Shown here piece by piece: positions 54,694 through 64,000 of a stretch of 64,000 bases of DNA (position 1 is the first letter of the stretch; the number at the start of each line of letters is the position of its first letter). The position numbers were made by a program, and so were the translations under genes. The notes beneath the pieces were generated by a model that did no database searches, was not told the DNA's origin, and saw only the letters and a program-made list of their open reading frames with translations. Source of the stretch: Amycolatopsis azurea DSM 43854 (GTDB lineage Bacteria; Actinomycetota; Actinomycetes; Mycobacteriales; Pseudonocardiaceae); contig NZ_MUXN01000002.1 of the NCBI RefSeq assembly GCF_001995215.1, positions 473,380 to 537,379 of the forward strand, read 5' to 3'.

Positions 54694-57600
54694 GTGACCA
54701 GGAGGCAGAGTGGTGCGATCTTGGCGATCGGCATCGATTATACGGCCACCTCTCATGGCTCGTTACCTGATACACCACAGGATGCTGAACGAATCAGCTC
54801 ACTCTTTAGAACTCTTGGGTTTGCCTCGGCAGACGAAGGTGTTCCATTAGCGCATGCGAACGCCGTCGAAATTATCGCGGCCGTCGCAGAGTGGGCGCGA
54901 GAGGCTGCGACGTCAACGGACTCTTTGATTCTATATGTCGGCGGTCATGGCAGAATGCACCTCGGACGGCATTTTATATTGACGCGCTCGAGTCCTGCTC
55001 AGGCACCATATTCGTCGATCAATGCCATTAGCGCACTTGACCTTATTGAGTGCATCATTAACAGCGGAGCTTCTCAGGCTCTTATACTGCTGGACACGTG
55101 CAGGGCCGGCTATGCGGCATCAGAGATGAACGTGACCTTACATCGAAGCGCAGCTAGTACTGCGCGGCCACCGACACGAGTTGCAGTCCTCGCGTCCACA
55201 CTTCATCATGAACAATCGTACGCTGGCCTCTTTGTCGGAGCGTTAGTATCCAGCATAGATGACGGCTCTGTGACGCAACGTCATTGGCGCGATATGGATC
55301 CATACATCACACCTGGCGAATTATGTGAAGAGATTCGCGATCGCCTGGGCGATCATCAATTTTCGATGACCGCAGGCAATGAATCATTGCGCATAGTTCC
55401 AAACCCTCGCTTCAGGTCGCCTGCTCCAGACCGTCCAGTTGAGCTAAGCCATGTCTTAGCCGCATTGCCACCAGACGATCGGGAGCACTTCTTGCTCCAC
55501 GCTTCCGGTTCGGACATCATCGATCTAGGCTGGCATTTCTCCGGCCGCCGCGGGACGACTCGTCGGATCCTCGAGTGGCTCAAAGAAACCAGGCAAGGAG
55601 TCTTGATTCTCACCGGATCACCAGGCACCGGAAAGTCCGCAATATTAGGACGGCTCGCAGTTTTGGCAGATCGCAGGGCGAATGGAGCATGCGTATCGCT
55701 TGGACTGAAATCCAGTGATGCAGATTTGATACCTGAGCTTGGGACCTTTGATGCGGTTGTCCATCTAAAGAACAGGTCACTTAATGACGTGGCGAGCCTT
55801 CTTTCTGCTGAGTTCGGATTTGCCGATATTTCGACTGTTGTCACGTGCGAAAACCTCTTGGATAACCTTCGAAATAATCTCAAGGATCGAACAGTACTGT
55901 TAGACGCGTTGGATGAAGCGGCGCCCGGAAACATCCAACTGATCGCGGTGGATCTCGTTCGACAACTCGCACAAATACCAGGGTTTAAAATCGTCATAGG
56001 TTCACGGCGCCAAATTCCGGTTCGCGACCTTGCCAGCACTGACTCGTTGGGGCCGCTGGCGGAAATGCTACTCGACGAAAATGTGCGACCATCAGTGATT
56101 GACCTTGATCAAGATCCGGAGAGCGAAGGCAGCATCGCGAGCTACGTGTATAAGCGTCTTTCGGGGATCTGGTCGGACGCCGACGCTGTGCAGACCGCAG
56201 CAAGTAAAGTCGCTTCGCTGTGCCAAGGTGTCTTTCTCTTAGCTCGCTTCGCAGTTCGCGCGCTCCAACTGCAGGAGTCAGCTCAGGTATTTCGTCAAGA
56301 CTGGCATGAGCAAATCATTAGCGATATTACCAAAGGTGGTTTCGAGCGCGTTATAAGGGCCGACATTGAACGTCAAGCGGATCCGGAAGCTGCACAAGAT
56401 CTACTTGGCGCCCTGGCATTCTCCCGAGGCAAGGGGCTGCCTCGTCGAGAGGTGTGGGCAACAGTTGCGACTACCCTCTCTCTCGGCAAGCGAATCTACA
56501 CCGATGATGACGTCTCGGCAATAATCAGTGATGCTGCATGGTATCTCGTAGAGGCAGTGGAAGAAGGGCAGACCGTGTTTCGCCTTTACCACCAGGCGAT
56601 CGCTGAGGTTCTGGCCGGTATGTTAACACCGCTTGACGTGATAGTCGCTCACCAGCGAATATGCGCCACATTCGTCCAATGCAGCCGGTCAAATGGTTGG
56701 TCATCCGCTAATCCATATATAACTCGATATTTGGCGAGCCACGCGGCCACTGGCGAGTGTCTCGGCGAAATCGTTGATGATGTAGACTTTCTTTCCCATG
56801 CTGACCTGGATGTCCTAACCGAAGCACTTGGTACGGGTATCACCGCCAATACCCCAGATCTGGTTCGCACGTACCTGCAGTCTGGAGAGTCACTTCGCGG
56901 GCAGTCTCCATCGGCAAGAAAAGCGGTCTTGGCGCTTCATGCACTTATGACGAACCGACCGGTAACGATCGAGAAAAGTATTGGTGCTCCGTGGTGGCCA
57001 AGGTGGGCCCGACTTCGCAGAGTCTTCTATACACGAGCTCTGTTTGGGCACATCTCATCGATCTACACATTGACGTTCGTCGGTCCGCCCGATGAAATAT
57101 TTTTGCTTTCAGGTTCCGGTGACGGTATCGCTCACATTTGGTCTCTGCATTCTGGACGAAGCATAGGTCAACTAGCTCGCCACGATAATTGGATCCGGTC
57201 AGCTACTTGGCTGGATACTTCGTATGGTCGAACATTACTCACTTCCGATGGCAACCTAATGAATGTCTGGGACTTAAGAACGTTGACGCTTCTGCATCAG
57301 TTTGACGCTCAAGTCGGGGAGATTCTTAGCATTTCTCCCGTTCCTGGCCAGCGTGATATAGCAGCGGTATCCGGCGATCAAGGCACAGTCTGTATTTGGA
57401 ACATAGTTGGCGCGCGAATTGAAGTAAAACTGGAGCAACATTCGGATTGGGTAAGAACACTTGCCGCAATAGCGGTGGATCATGGGGGAATCCTTGCGGC
57501 GGGTGGTGATGACAATTTCATCACCCTGTGGGACACTAATTCTTGGTCGGTTTTGAGCACTCTTCATGACTGCTCAGAAAGTACTTACGGCATGGCTTTT

Positions 57601-58854
57601 ATCACTCTTGAAGATAAAATGCTCCTTGCAGCCGGCGGTAGCAGCAACGAGATTTTCGTCTGGGACTTGGCGAACAGTAGAATCGTAATGACTTTGCAGG
57701 GCCACACCGATTGGATCACGGGCCTATCGGCAAGTAATTCGGTGAAGAGACCAATTATTGCGTCGGCGAGCACCGATGGCACGTTACGAATATGGAGCGT
57801 AAGTGACGGTGCTTGCGCACAGCTGCTTGAAGGCCACTCCGATGTCATTTGGTCGGTCGATGCCAGGACTGGTGACGACGGAGGTTTATTGATTGCCAGT
57901 GGCGGCCACGACCGCACTGTCCGTCTTTGGGCACCTGACAGTCAGAAGGTTCTCGCAGGTCAAACTAAAGCCGCAGCAACTCACTGCGTGGCCCTAGCAG
58001 GTTCAAAAGAAGGCGATGTCGTGATCTCGGCAGACGATGACGGCCGAATCTTTATCCGGGATCGCCTATCTGGGCAACTCGTTACCGATTGGAAGGCACA
58101 TCACTCGGCGATAAATTGTATTTCCGCAGTCGATGTCGGCTTTTCTCACTTTCTCGCTTCCGTTGGAAGTGAAGGGCATGTCTGCATCTGGTCTACTGAG
58201 GGTCAATTGATTATTGACTTTGAAGGCCCCGATAGAACGCTACGCGCTGTAACGTTTATAATGATTGAGGGAGAGTTGTTCGTCGCCGTAGGCGGCGACG
58301 ATCGGATGATTACGGTTTGGAGTGTCAGCACTGGGAAAAGGTTGCATTCTTTAGGCGGACATGATGGTACAATCCTTAGCCTTGATTCATTTGTCGTGAA
58401 TGGCTGCTCGTTTCTGGCGTCGTCAGCATCAGATGCAACTGTTCGTATATGGGATTGGCAGCGAGGTACCTGCACTTCGATCATGGGCGGCCACCAGGAA
58501 TGGGTGCATGCCGTCGTAGCTGGCACGTTAGATGACGATGTAGTGATTGCTTCGGCAGGCGATGACGGAATCATCCGGCTATGGCATCCAAATGGAGCAC
58601 CGGCGATCACCTCAACGGTTTCTAATAATTCTATTAGAAACCTCGCCATGGGCAAAGTTGGCGGTCTTGACGTGCTTTTGGCCGCTTCTGCGCAAGGTGA
58701 CGTTTTGATTTGGCGCCCCGACAGAGGCGTATTCGGAAAGATTCCTGCTAACAGCGTATTGGATGTTGCTTCCACAGAAAACGAAGTTGCTATTGCTACC
58801 AGGCAAGGCGTATTCGTGATTGATTTGAAAGACTCAATCTTACGGCCAAGATAG
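54694..58854 (+). CDS. Caspase-like protease/STAND NTPase/WD40 protein
   Basis: A 1386-residue three-part protein. GTG at 54694 follows GCGGGAG; upstream Met codons in frame overlap the lipase gene. Residues about 8-235 are a C14 caspase-like peptidase with His85 (YVGGHG) and Cys136 (LLDTCRAG). Residues about 290-780 are a STAND/NACHT-type NTPase with Walker A GSPGTGKS (308-315) and Walker B VLLDALDEA (about 402-408), then a helical region. From about 785 to the end run 13 or 14 WD40 repeats (HIWSLHSG, NVWDLRTL, FVWDLANS, RIWDWQRG), enough for two seven-bladed propellers. The layout is that of a sensor that oligomerises and unleashes proteolysis. AT-rich with TTA codons, clearly foreign. Confidence 0.9.
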   Translation: MTRRQSGAILAIGIDYTATSHGSLPDTPQDAERISSLFRTLGFASADEGVPLAHANAVEIIAAVAEWAREAATSTDSLILYVGGHGRMHLGRHFILTRSSPAQAPYSSINAISALDLIECIINSGASQALILLDTCRAGYAASEMNVTLHRSAASTARPPTRVAVLASTLHHEQSYAGLFVGALVSSIDDGSVTQRHWRDMDPYITPGELCEEIRDRLGDHQFSMTAGNESLRIVPNPRFRSPAPDRPVELSHVLAALPPDDREHFLLHASGSDIIDLGWHFSGRRGTTRRILEWLKETRQGVLILTGSPGTGKSAILGRLAVLADRRANGACVSLGLKSSDADLIPELGTFDAVVHLKNRSLNDVASLLSAEFGFADISTVVTCENLLDNLRNNLKDRTVLLDALDEAAPGNIQLIAVDLVRQLAQIPGFKIVIGSRRQIPVRDLASTDSLGPLAEMLLDENVRPSVIDLDQDPESEGSIASYVYKRLSGIWSDADAVQTAASKVASLCQGVFLLARFAVRALQLQESAQVFRQDWHEQIISDITKGGFERVIRADIERQADPEAAQDLLGALAFSRGKGLPRREVWATVATTLSLGKRIYTDDDVSAIISDAAWYLVEAVEEGQTVFRLYHQAIAEVLAGMLTPLDVIVAHQRICATFVQCSRSNGWSSANPYITRYLASHAATGECLGEIVDDVDFLSHADLDVLTEALGTGITANTPDLVRTYLQSGESLRGQSPSARKAVLALHALMTNRPVTIEKSIGAPWWPRWARLRRVFYTRALFGHISSIYTLTFVGPPDEIFLLSGSGDGIAHIWSLHSGRSIGQLARHDNWIRSATWLDTSYGRTLLTSDGNLMNVWDLRTLTLLHQFDAQVGEILSISPVPGQRDIAAVSGDQGTVCIWNIVGARIEVKLEQHSDWVRTLAAIAVDHGGILAAGGDDNFITLWDTNSWSVLSTLHDCSESTYGMAFITLEDKMLLAAGGSSNEIFVWDLANSRIVMTLQGHTDWITGLSASNSVKRPIIASASTDGTLRIWSVSDGACAQLLEGHSDVIWSVDARTGDDGGLLIASGGHDRTVRLWAPDSQKVLAGQTKAAATHCVALAGSKEGDVVISADDDGRIFIRDRLSGQLVTDWKAHHSAINCISAVDVGFSHFLASVGSEGHVCIWSTEGQLIIDFEGPDRTLRAVTFIMIEGELFVAVGGDDRMITVWSVSTGKRLHSLGGHDGTILSLDSFVVNGCSFLASSASDATVRIWDWQRGTCTSIMGGHQEWVHAVVAGTLDDDVVIASAGDDGIIRLWHPNGAPAITSTVSNNSIRNLAMGKVGGLDVLLAASAQGDVLIWRPDRGVFGKIPANSVLDVASTENEVAIATRQGVFVIDLKDSILRPR

Positions 58855-59134
58855 CTCTCATCGATACAATAGGACGCCGAAATGTACTTCATCGAAAAGT
58901 GGCCAGACAGTCTGGATGTCAAATTTTTGATTTTGCCCCGAAGCCTTTAAGTATTAATTAGGCAGCTACTGAAGGCATCAGGATGTGTCATAGCAACTTG
59001 TGTCAGCTGGAGGTTGTACCGTGCCAAACACTGAAGCATGGCAACGACCAGCATCGTCAGCACGTACGCGGTTAGGTGATAGGGCGTCTTTGGCGAAGGT
59101 TTTGGTTGGCGGCTGGGATGCTGCTGGTCGTGTC

Positions 59135-59950
59135 GCGGTTCAGTTGCTGTCAGACGTCGTAGTGGGCGTTGATCGAGGATCTGCTCCCGGTCCGTACTGG
59201 TAAACGAGGCAGGCCGTTCTCCGATGCCCGGGCGATGGTCGAAGGAGTCATTTACCCCTAACGGTGCGGGATCGCCTGGCGGGATGTGCTGGACGTATTC
59301 GGTCCGTGGCAGACGATCTGGACCTGGCATCGCCGGATGGCCGACGAAGAGACCTGGGACGCCGTGCTGCAACGCTTGCTGACCATCGCGGACGCGGCCG
59401 GTCTGGTGGACTAGGCGTCGTCGGTGGATTCGACGATCGTGCGGGCACGTAAGCACGCCACCAGGATCACCTGCCCTACAAGGGCTAGGTCGAATTACAC
59501 GGATCTGCTGACTGAGCCGCGTGATCACGCGATAGGCCGCCTCGTGGCGGCTGGAGCACCAAAGTCCACCACCTCGTCGACGGCAACGGCCGACCACTGA
59601 TGGCCCTGGTCGGCGACGCACCAATGTTCCCGCACCTGATGCGACACCTGCGGATCCGTCGGACCGCGCGTGGCCGGGTCCGAAGCCGGTCAGGCCGGCA
59701 TCTGCGAGACCGGGGCATCACCGCGGTGATCCCCGAACCTGCGATCAGTCCGGGCACCTCAAACTACGAGGTTCACGCGGTGGTCGCCCACTCACGTTCG
59801 AACCGGTGGACTACCGCTGCTGCAACGTTGTCGAGCGCCGGTTCAATCTGCTCAAGCAATGGCGTGGCCTGGCCACCCGCTACGACAAGCTCGCCATCGT
59901 CTACCAATCCGCGATAGTCCTCCACGCAGTGATCACCTGGACTAGAACTG
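59135..59950 (+). pseudogene. IS5-family transposase remnant
   Basis: Pieces of an IS5-type DDE transposase lie in order but in several frames with stops: FGPWQTIWTWHRRMADEETW, SSVDSTIVRARKHAT (first D), MALVGDAPMFPHLMRHLRIR, GITAVIPEP, and CCNVVERRFNLLKQWRGLAT (E region) followed by RYDKLAIVYQSAIVL. It is inactive. It accounts for most of the stretch 58855-60296; the rest shows no gene I can support. It may mark where the AT-rich cargo joined the element. Confidence 0.65.
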
Positions 59951-60234
59951 GTCCGGCGAACCAGGGGGAAGCTCACTCATGACGGACACGACTTACCCAC
60001 CTGCCACTGCAACACAGCGACCTCATGGCGCAGCACCAGGGCCTCGACGTCATCTGCCGTAGGCAGAGGCTCAATAACAGCAGGGTTAACGTGCCTGAGC
60101 CAACTACCGGTACACCGCGACCTAATCAGAAGTTGGTATGATCTTCCCTGACGAGGAGGTGCCTGATTACCGGCTGCTTTCGAATATGACTGAATGTCAC
60201 ACGAGGTCGAGCCGTGTGGATAGTGAGCAACTCG

Positions 60235-60243
60235 CTCGGACAC
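60235..60243. other. Candidate attachment site, distal side
   Basis: CTCGGACAC, identical and in direct orientation to the tRNA-Leu 3' end at 38775-38783, and 54 bp beyond the end of the second recombinase gene. If real, the element is 21,460 bp from core to core. Confidence 0.35.
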
Positions 60244-60296
60244 AGTATTACCCCACGGATCGCGGAACGCGATCTTGAAGCTGGGGCGATCGCAGC

Positions 60297-61771
60297 CTAG
60301 CTCGAATCGATCTTCTCTAGTCGCCACCCGGCGCTATCGCAGACAATGAACTGCCGCGAGTCGCGCAACGCTACGGTGATACGGCTGCTTCGTGTCCGAG
60401 CTGACTCCAGCGGGACGTGGCCGTCACCGTCTTGAATGCCGAGCCGGACGTGGATCTCGTCGACGAGATGGTCTTCGCGGATGTAGAGCGTCTTCGGCCG
60501 CGGTTGGCCCGCGCGTTGGCTGCTGGTGTGGCCATGGCGGCAGCGGTACGTCGGTCGCCCGTGGTTCCAGTGCGAGTCCAGTCGCCGGTTGCAAACGCCG
60601 CAGTGGATGAGCCCGGCGAGGGCGAATCGGCGAGTCTGGCCGTCGTCGGCGGGGCGCGCTGCTCGGACTTGCTGCGCGGCGACGAAGTCCTGCTCCGTGA
60701 TCAGCGCCGGATGGGCAGCCTTCGACGACAGCGCGGGCGTTGAGGCTGGGCCGTCGGTGCCGGTGGCGCGACGGTTCCAGGTCTGCCGTCCGGTGTAGCG
60801 CTGATTCGCCAGGATGACGGCGACGGTGCGTAGGGTCCAGGTACTGCGGGTTCGATGCCGGTTGCGGTGTGGATCGGCGCTGGACGGACAGGGGATACCG
60901 CGCTCGTTGAGGTGCCGGGCGATGCTGGCGACGCTGTGCCCGGCGAGACGCTGGCGGAACATCCAGGCGACGTGGGTGCGGTTCGAGAATCGGGGGCGAG
61001 GCGCTGGAGGCGTCGGCCCCAGCGGGCGTCGGCCGGGTTGGGGTGCGGGCCGGCGTCGACAAGTTGGTAGCCGTAGGGTGGTCGGCCGCCGAGGTGGCGT
61101 CCTTGCTGGGTTGCCTGGTTATGCATCGCTGCCAGTACCCGGTGGCGGGCGCGGAGCACTTCGCGCTGCGACTGGGTCGCGAGAAGCGACAATAGCGCCC
61201 GATGATCGCTGTTAGCGAGGTCGACTGGACCTCCTGTCTCGGGCAGCCACAGCTGGATGCCGTGCCGTGTGCACCAGGCGTAGAGGGTGACGAATTGGGT
61301 GCCGGTAAAGGCCCGCTCGTACTCGCCGACCACGATCGCATCGATCACGGATTCTGGGATCGAGGCCGCAGTCATGAGCTGGGCGGCCTGAGGGCGTTGT
61401 CGCCACGGGATGCGGCGTGAGGCGCCGGCGTCGAAGTAAGTCACGACGACCTGGCCGTGGCCCGCGACCAACTCATCGGCCATGTCCCGTTGCCAGCCCT
61501 GTGACGACACGCGGTCTTGATGGCGGGTGGTCGACGTGCGGCCGTAGAAGGCGAACCGCAAGCCACTGCCGTGGTCGCGGCGGGTAGGGGTGGTGGTTGT
61601 TGGCTTCTTGCCGTTCATCCACTGCGCCAGCAGATCGGCCGTGCCAGCAGGTGGTGCGACCTGAGGTAAGGGCGGGTGCGGTAGGATCACGCTGGACGGA
61701 TGTCTCCGCCGTGGGGTCATGACGGCGCGCTCTGAGTGGTTCATCCGATCAGCGCAGTCGCGATGCGTCAT
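60297..61771 (-). pseudogene. Frameshifted second serine recombinase
   Basis: The N-terminal part (60701-61771) has the resolvase start FAFYGRTSTTRHQDRVSSQG, VGEYERAFTGTQFVTLYAWC, and GRPPYGYQLVDAGPHPNPAD. The C-terminal part (from about 60962 down to 60297) is in another frame: MFRQRLAGHSVASIARHLNE, ILANQRYTGRQTWNRR, LIHCGVCNRRLDSHW. They join near 60990 with a one-base shift. It is the same subfamily as the intact recombinase at 38764-40512 but clearly a different gene. The start may be ATG 61720. A sequencing error cannot be excluded. Confidence 0.75.
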
Positions 61772-62034
61772 TGAGGAATGTATAACGCCCTATGCGGCGA
61801 CGATCGAGCGTAGCCCTCGCTGTGTGCCGGGTCCGCATGGCGCTCGACTAGCGAAACGTTATCGATTTCCTCTGAGGCGTTGTAACAGCGGGTGGCTGAC
61901 CGCCGACCCATCAACCGTACCTAGCGGTGATCGTCGATCTTGCTGGGCGGAGCCGGATTTACTGGGCCGTCCCAGTGACTTGGTGTTGACGTTGCACCTC
62001 TCGTTCGGCAAACGTGAAAAGGAGCCACGATCCT

Positions 62035-64000
62035 GTGGTTGAGACGACGTCGTCGGAGGTTCCCATAGCCGTAGGAGCGAGCCAGGCCGGGGAAGTCGCT
62101 GAGATTCTTGCTCGTATCGGTCCGGTCGACGGAAGCGCGCTGTTGAGCGAAGCTCAGCGTCGTTGGCCGTCACTGACACTGCGACGTCTGCGTACGATCG
62201 TCATGTCGGCGATCCAGGCCGGCTTGGTGCTGGCTGACGGTGAAATACTCTCTGCTGTTGCAGAAGCGGCGCAACCTGACGACGGACGGCGCGATCTCTT
62301 GCGGGCTGTCATCGTGGACTTCGAATCCGTGGTTCGTCCCAGCTCGGAGAAACCGGACGGCGATCGCCAGGTGTATCAGATTGGTGCCGCTCGCTTGTCC
62401 AGCGACTCGAATTGGGTTGGCAAGGGGGAGCGGTTCACGGCCTGGGTAAGGCTGTCGGACGAATACTGGGAAGCGGAGATCAGATCGGAGCGCGTTCGCG
62501 CGTCATACGAAAGCCATGCAGTTAGTCCGGTGGAAGCGTTCGAAGCGCTGTGGCAATTCTGCGCCGACGCCGACACCCTGGTTGCCTACAACGGCATACA
62601 GGCCGACTTCCCTCTGCTCGACGAAGCAAGCGGCAACGCGGGCATCCAGGGTTTCGGCGGCCACCGCCGGGTCGATGCGCTCTACCTCGCTCACGCTATC
62701 TGGCCGACGGCTTCCTCCCACCGACTGGCCGAGCTGGCCACTGAGGTCGGGGTCGACCGCACGGGGCTGCGCTGGCATGACGCCGAGGCAGACGCAACAC
62801 TGACGGCCCGCGTGGTCCAGCTCGCGGCGTCGACCGTGGCTGCGTGGCCTGAAGCAGAGCGTGTCCTGGCGTTGAGCGCGGGCACCGGTAGCGCGGCCTG
62901 GGACCTGCTGGCTTCATTGCTTCCGTCCGATTTGGCCACCCACGAGCACGACGATGCGGAGGTTGAGCAGGTACTGTCCGACCTCATCCCGGCGCCGTCA
63001 CCGAGCCGCCGGAACACCCCGCTGGTCGTGCCGGACGAGCTGCGCGACGACTCGGGGCGGGTCGATCCGCACCGCCTTGCCCAGGCGGCAGCCTCGGGGC
63101 GAGTGGAGCGTCGACCGGCGCAGCAGGAGATGTCCGCCCAGCTGGCCGCTCAGGTGACCGCCGGCCGGGATGCTCTGTGTGAAGCACCCACCGGGACCGG
63201 CAAGAGCCTCGCCGTCCTCGCCACCGGTCTCGACTGGCTCGCCGGTGCGCTGGGCCGGCAGGTCGTCCTCTCGACCCACACCAAGCAGCTGCAGTCCCAG
63301 CTCGCCGGGGACATCGCCAAGCTGGCCGCGGTGGTGCCCGGTCTGGCGGACGTCGCCGCGCTGGTCAAGGGCAAGCGGAACCGGCTGTCCCTGCGGGCGA
63401 TGGTCACCGCGCTGGCCGACGCCACCGGCGCGGTGGCGAGCTCCCGGCCCGAGCAGCGCACCCGGTTCGCCACCGACCCGAGTTACCGGGAGCTGCTGAT
63501 CTACTTGGTCCGGCGCTTGGGCGAGGCGAAGACGCTCGACGACCGCTGGTCCTCCCGGAGTGTGGACCCGGCCGATCTCCCGGCCTTCATTTCCGAGTAC
63601 TTCGAATCGGGTGCCCGGGTCCCGCTGACGCTCTGGCTCATCGGCCTCAGCCAGGAGAACGGCGACTACCGGCGCAGCTCGTCGTCGCTCCTCGCCCGGC
63701 TCTCGGAGACGGCGGCTGAGGCGTTCGCCGCGAGTCAGCTCATCGTTGCCAACCACGCGCTGCTCCTGAGCCAGCCGGACGTGGGTTCGGACTCGACGTT
63801 GCTCGTCATTGACGAGGCCCACTCACTTGAGCAGGCTGCCACCGCCGCGGCGAGCGCCGAGGTCGACTACCGCGCCGTGGAGAACCTCACCGGTGAGCTG
63901 CGCCGCTGGTGCACGCGCGGGCGTGACGTCCCCGACCGGCTGGCGGAAGCCGTCGCCGACCTGGAGTCCCTGCTGGACACCGAAGCGTTGCCGCGGGCGG
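62035..64000 (+). CDS. Exonuclease-DinG-type helicase (partial)
   Basis: The first 655 codons of a gene running off the window. GTG at 62035 follows AAAAGGAG; I followed the frame codon by codon to about 62940 with no stop, and the later motifs lie in the same frame. A DEDDh 3'-5' exonuclease domain occupies about 90-270: DFESVV, YNGIQADFPLLDEA and HDAEADATL. After a linker the helicase starts, with EAPTGTGKSLAVLATGLDWL (Walker A at about 387-391) and LLVIDEAHSL (DEAH, about 590). This is the XPD/DinG family of 5'-3' helicases joined to a nuclease, as in DinG of Gram-positive bacteria. Role in DNA repair or defence; the C-terminal helicase half is outside. Confidence 0.85.
   Translation, partial: MVETTSSEVPIAVGASQAGEVAEILARIGPVDGSALLSEAQRRWPSLTLRRLRTIVMSAIQAGLVLADGEILSAVAEAAQPDDGRRDLLRAVIVDFESVVRPSSEKPDGDRQVYQIGAARLSSDSNWVGKGERFTAWVRLSDEYWEAEIRSERVRASYESHAVSPVEAFEALWQFCADADTLVAYNGIQADFPLLDEASGNAGIQGFGGHRRVDALYLAHAIWPTASSHRLAELATEVGVDRTGLRWHDAEADATLTARVVQLAASTVAAWPEAERVLALSAGTGSAAWDLLASLLPSDLATHEHDDAEVEQVLSDLIPAPSPSRRNTPLVVPDELRDDSGRVDPHRLAQAAASGRVERRPAQQEMSAQLAAQVTAGRDALCEAPTGTGKSLAVLATGLDWLAGALGRQVVLSTHTKQLQSQLAGDIAKLAAVVPGLADVAALVKGKRNRLSLRAMVTALADATGAVASSRPEQRTRFATDPSYRELLIYLVRRLGEAKTLDDRWSSRSVDPADLPAFISEYFESGARVPLTLWLIGLSQENGDYRRSSSSLLARLSETAAEAFAASQLIVANHALLLSQPDVGSDSTLLVIDEAHSLEQAATAAASAEVDYRAVENLTGELRRWCTRGRDVPDRLAEAVADLESLLDTEALPRA

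Noticed and set aside
58947..59624. A 225-codon minus-strand frame
   Set aside because: Mostly antisense to IS5 remnants; the hydrophobic end (LTMLVVAMLQCL) is not a known domain and there is no ribosome site.

Overview
The window is high-GC actinomycete DNA, most likely from a Pseudonocardiales genus such as Amycolatopsis, Saccharothrix or a relative. This rests on GC-rich codon use, GTG starts, frequent ATGA and GTGA overlaps, WhiB, DUF574, DUF5753 and StrR-type proteins, and a recombinase/FtsK/DUF2637 integrative element of the AICE kind. No 16S rRNA is present, so the genus is an inference.

Region 1 (1-22.2 kb) is ordinary but much-decayed chromosome. It holds a probable siderophore ABC/MFS pair, asnB behind two SoxR-box-like palindromes, a glycine-betaine/choline importer whose permease, ATPase and second permease are fused into one protein, a secreted two-repeat protein, a TetR/flavin-monooxygenase pair with a large operator, an ECF42 sigma module (DGPF, DUF998, DUF1579), a secreted hydrolase, a P450, a DUF574 methyltransferase and a PAS-GGDEF-EAL protein with degenerate catalytic motifs. 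Remnants of AraC, SRPBCC, IS5, DUF574 and AAA-ATPase genes lie between them.

Region 2 (22.2-34.2 kb) looks like a compact biosynthetic gene cluster without NRPS or PKS. It has a StrR-family regulator, class II DAHP synthase, a Dabb protein, a PaaK-like adenylating enzyme, a class IV aminotransferase, a BacA-like prephenate decarboxylase, a BVMO-type flavoenzyme, a GMC oxidoreductase and a DAO-type oxidase; a HIT protein and a methyltransferase follow. The set suggests shikimate flux into prephenate, non-aromatising decarboxylation, transamination, oxidation and carboxylate activation. The product cannot be read from the sequence.

Region 3 (34.2-38.7 kb) holds a decayed NB-ARC/TPR regulator, a GT39-like membrane glycosyltransferase, a PaaX-like remnant, a conserved hypothetical gene and tRNA-Leu(GAG).

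Region 4 (38.76-about 60.2 kb) is an integrated element whose serine recombinase gene runs into the 3' end of the tRNA. A tightly overlapped minus-strand operon (HTH, WhiB, small membrane protein, DUF2637 protein, FtsK/Tra translocase, 53-aa protein, recombinase) faces regulators. The cargo from 50.2 to 58.9 kb is visibly AT-richer: a NaeI-like endonuclease, an unusual P450, a Nudix hydrolase, a phosphoribosyltransferase, an LCAT/PGAP1-like lipase and, divergent from it, a 1386-aa caspase-STAND NTPase-WD40 protein. The last two are the best candidate for an undescribed defence or cell-death system.

Region 5 (59-64 kb) holds an IS5-family remnant, a second, frameshifted serine recombinase next to a 9-bp copy of the tRNA end, and the start of a large exonuclease-DinG helicase gene that runs off the window.
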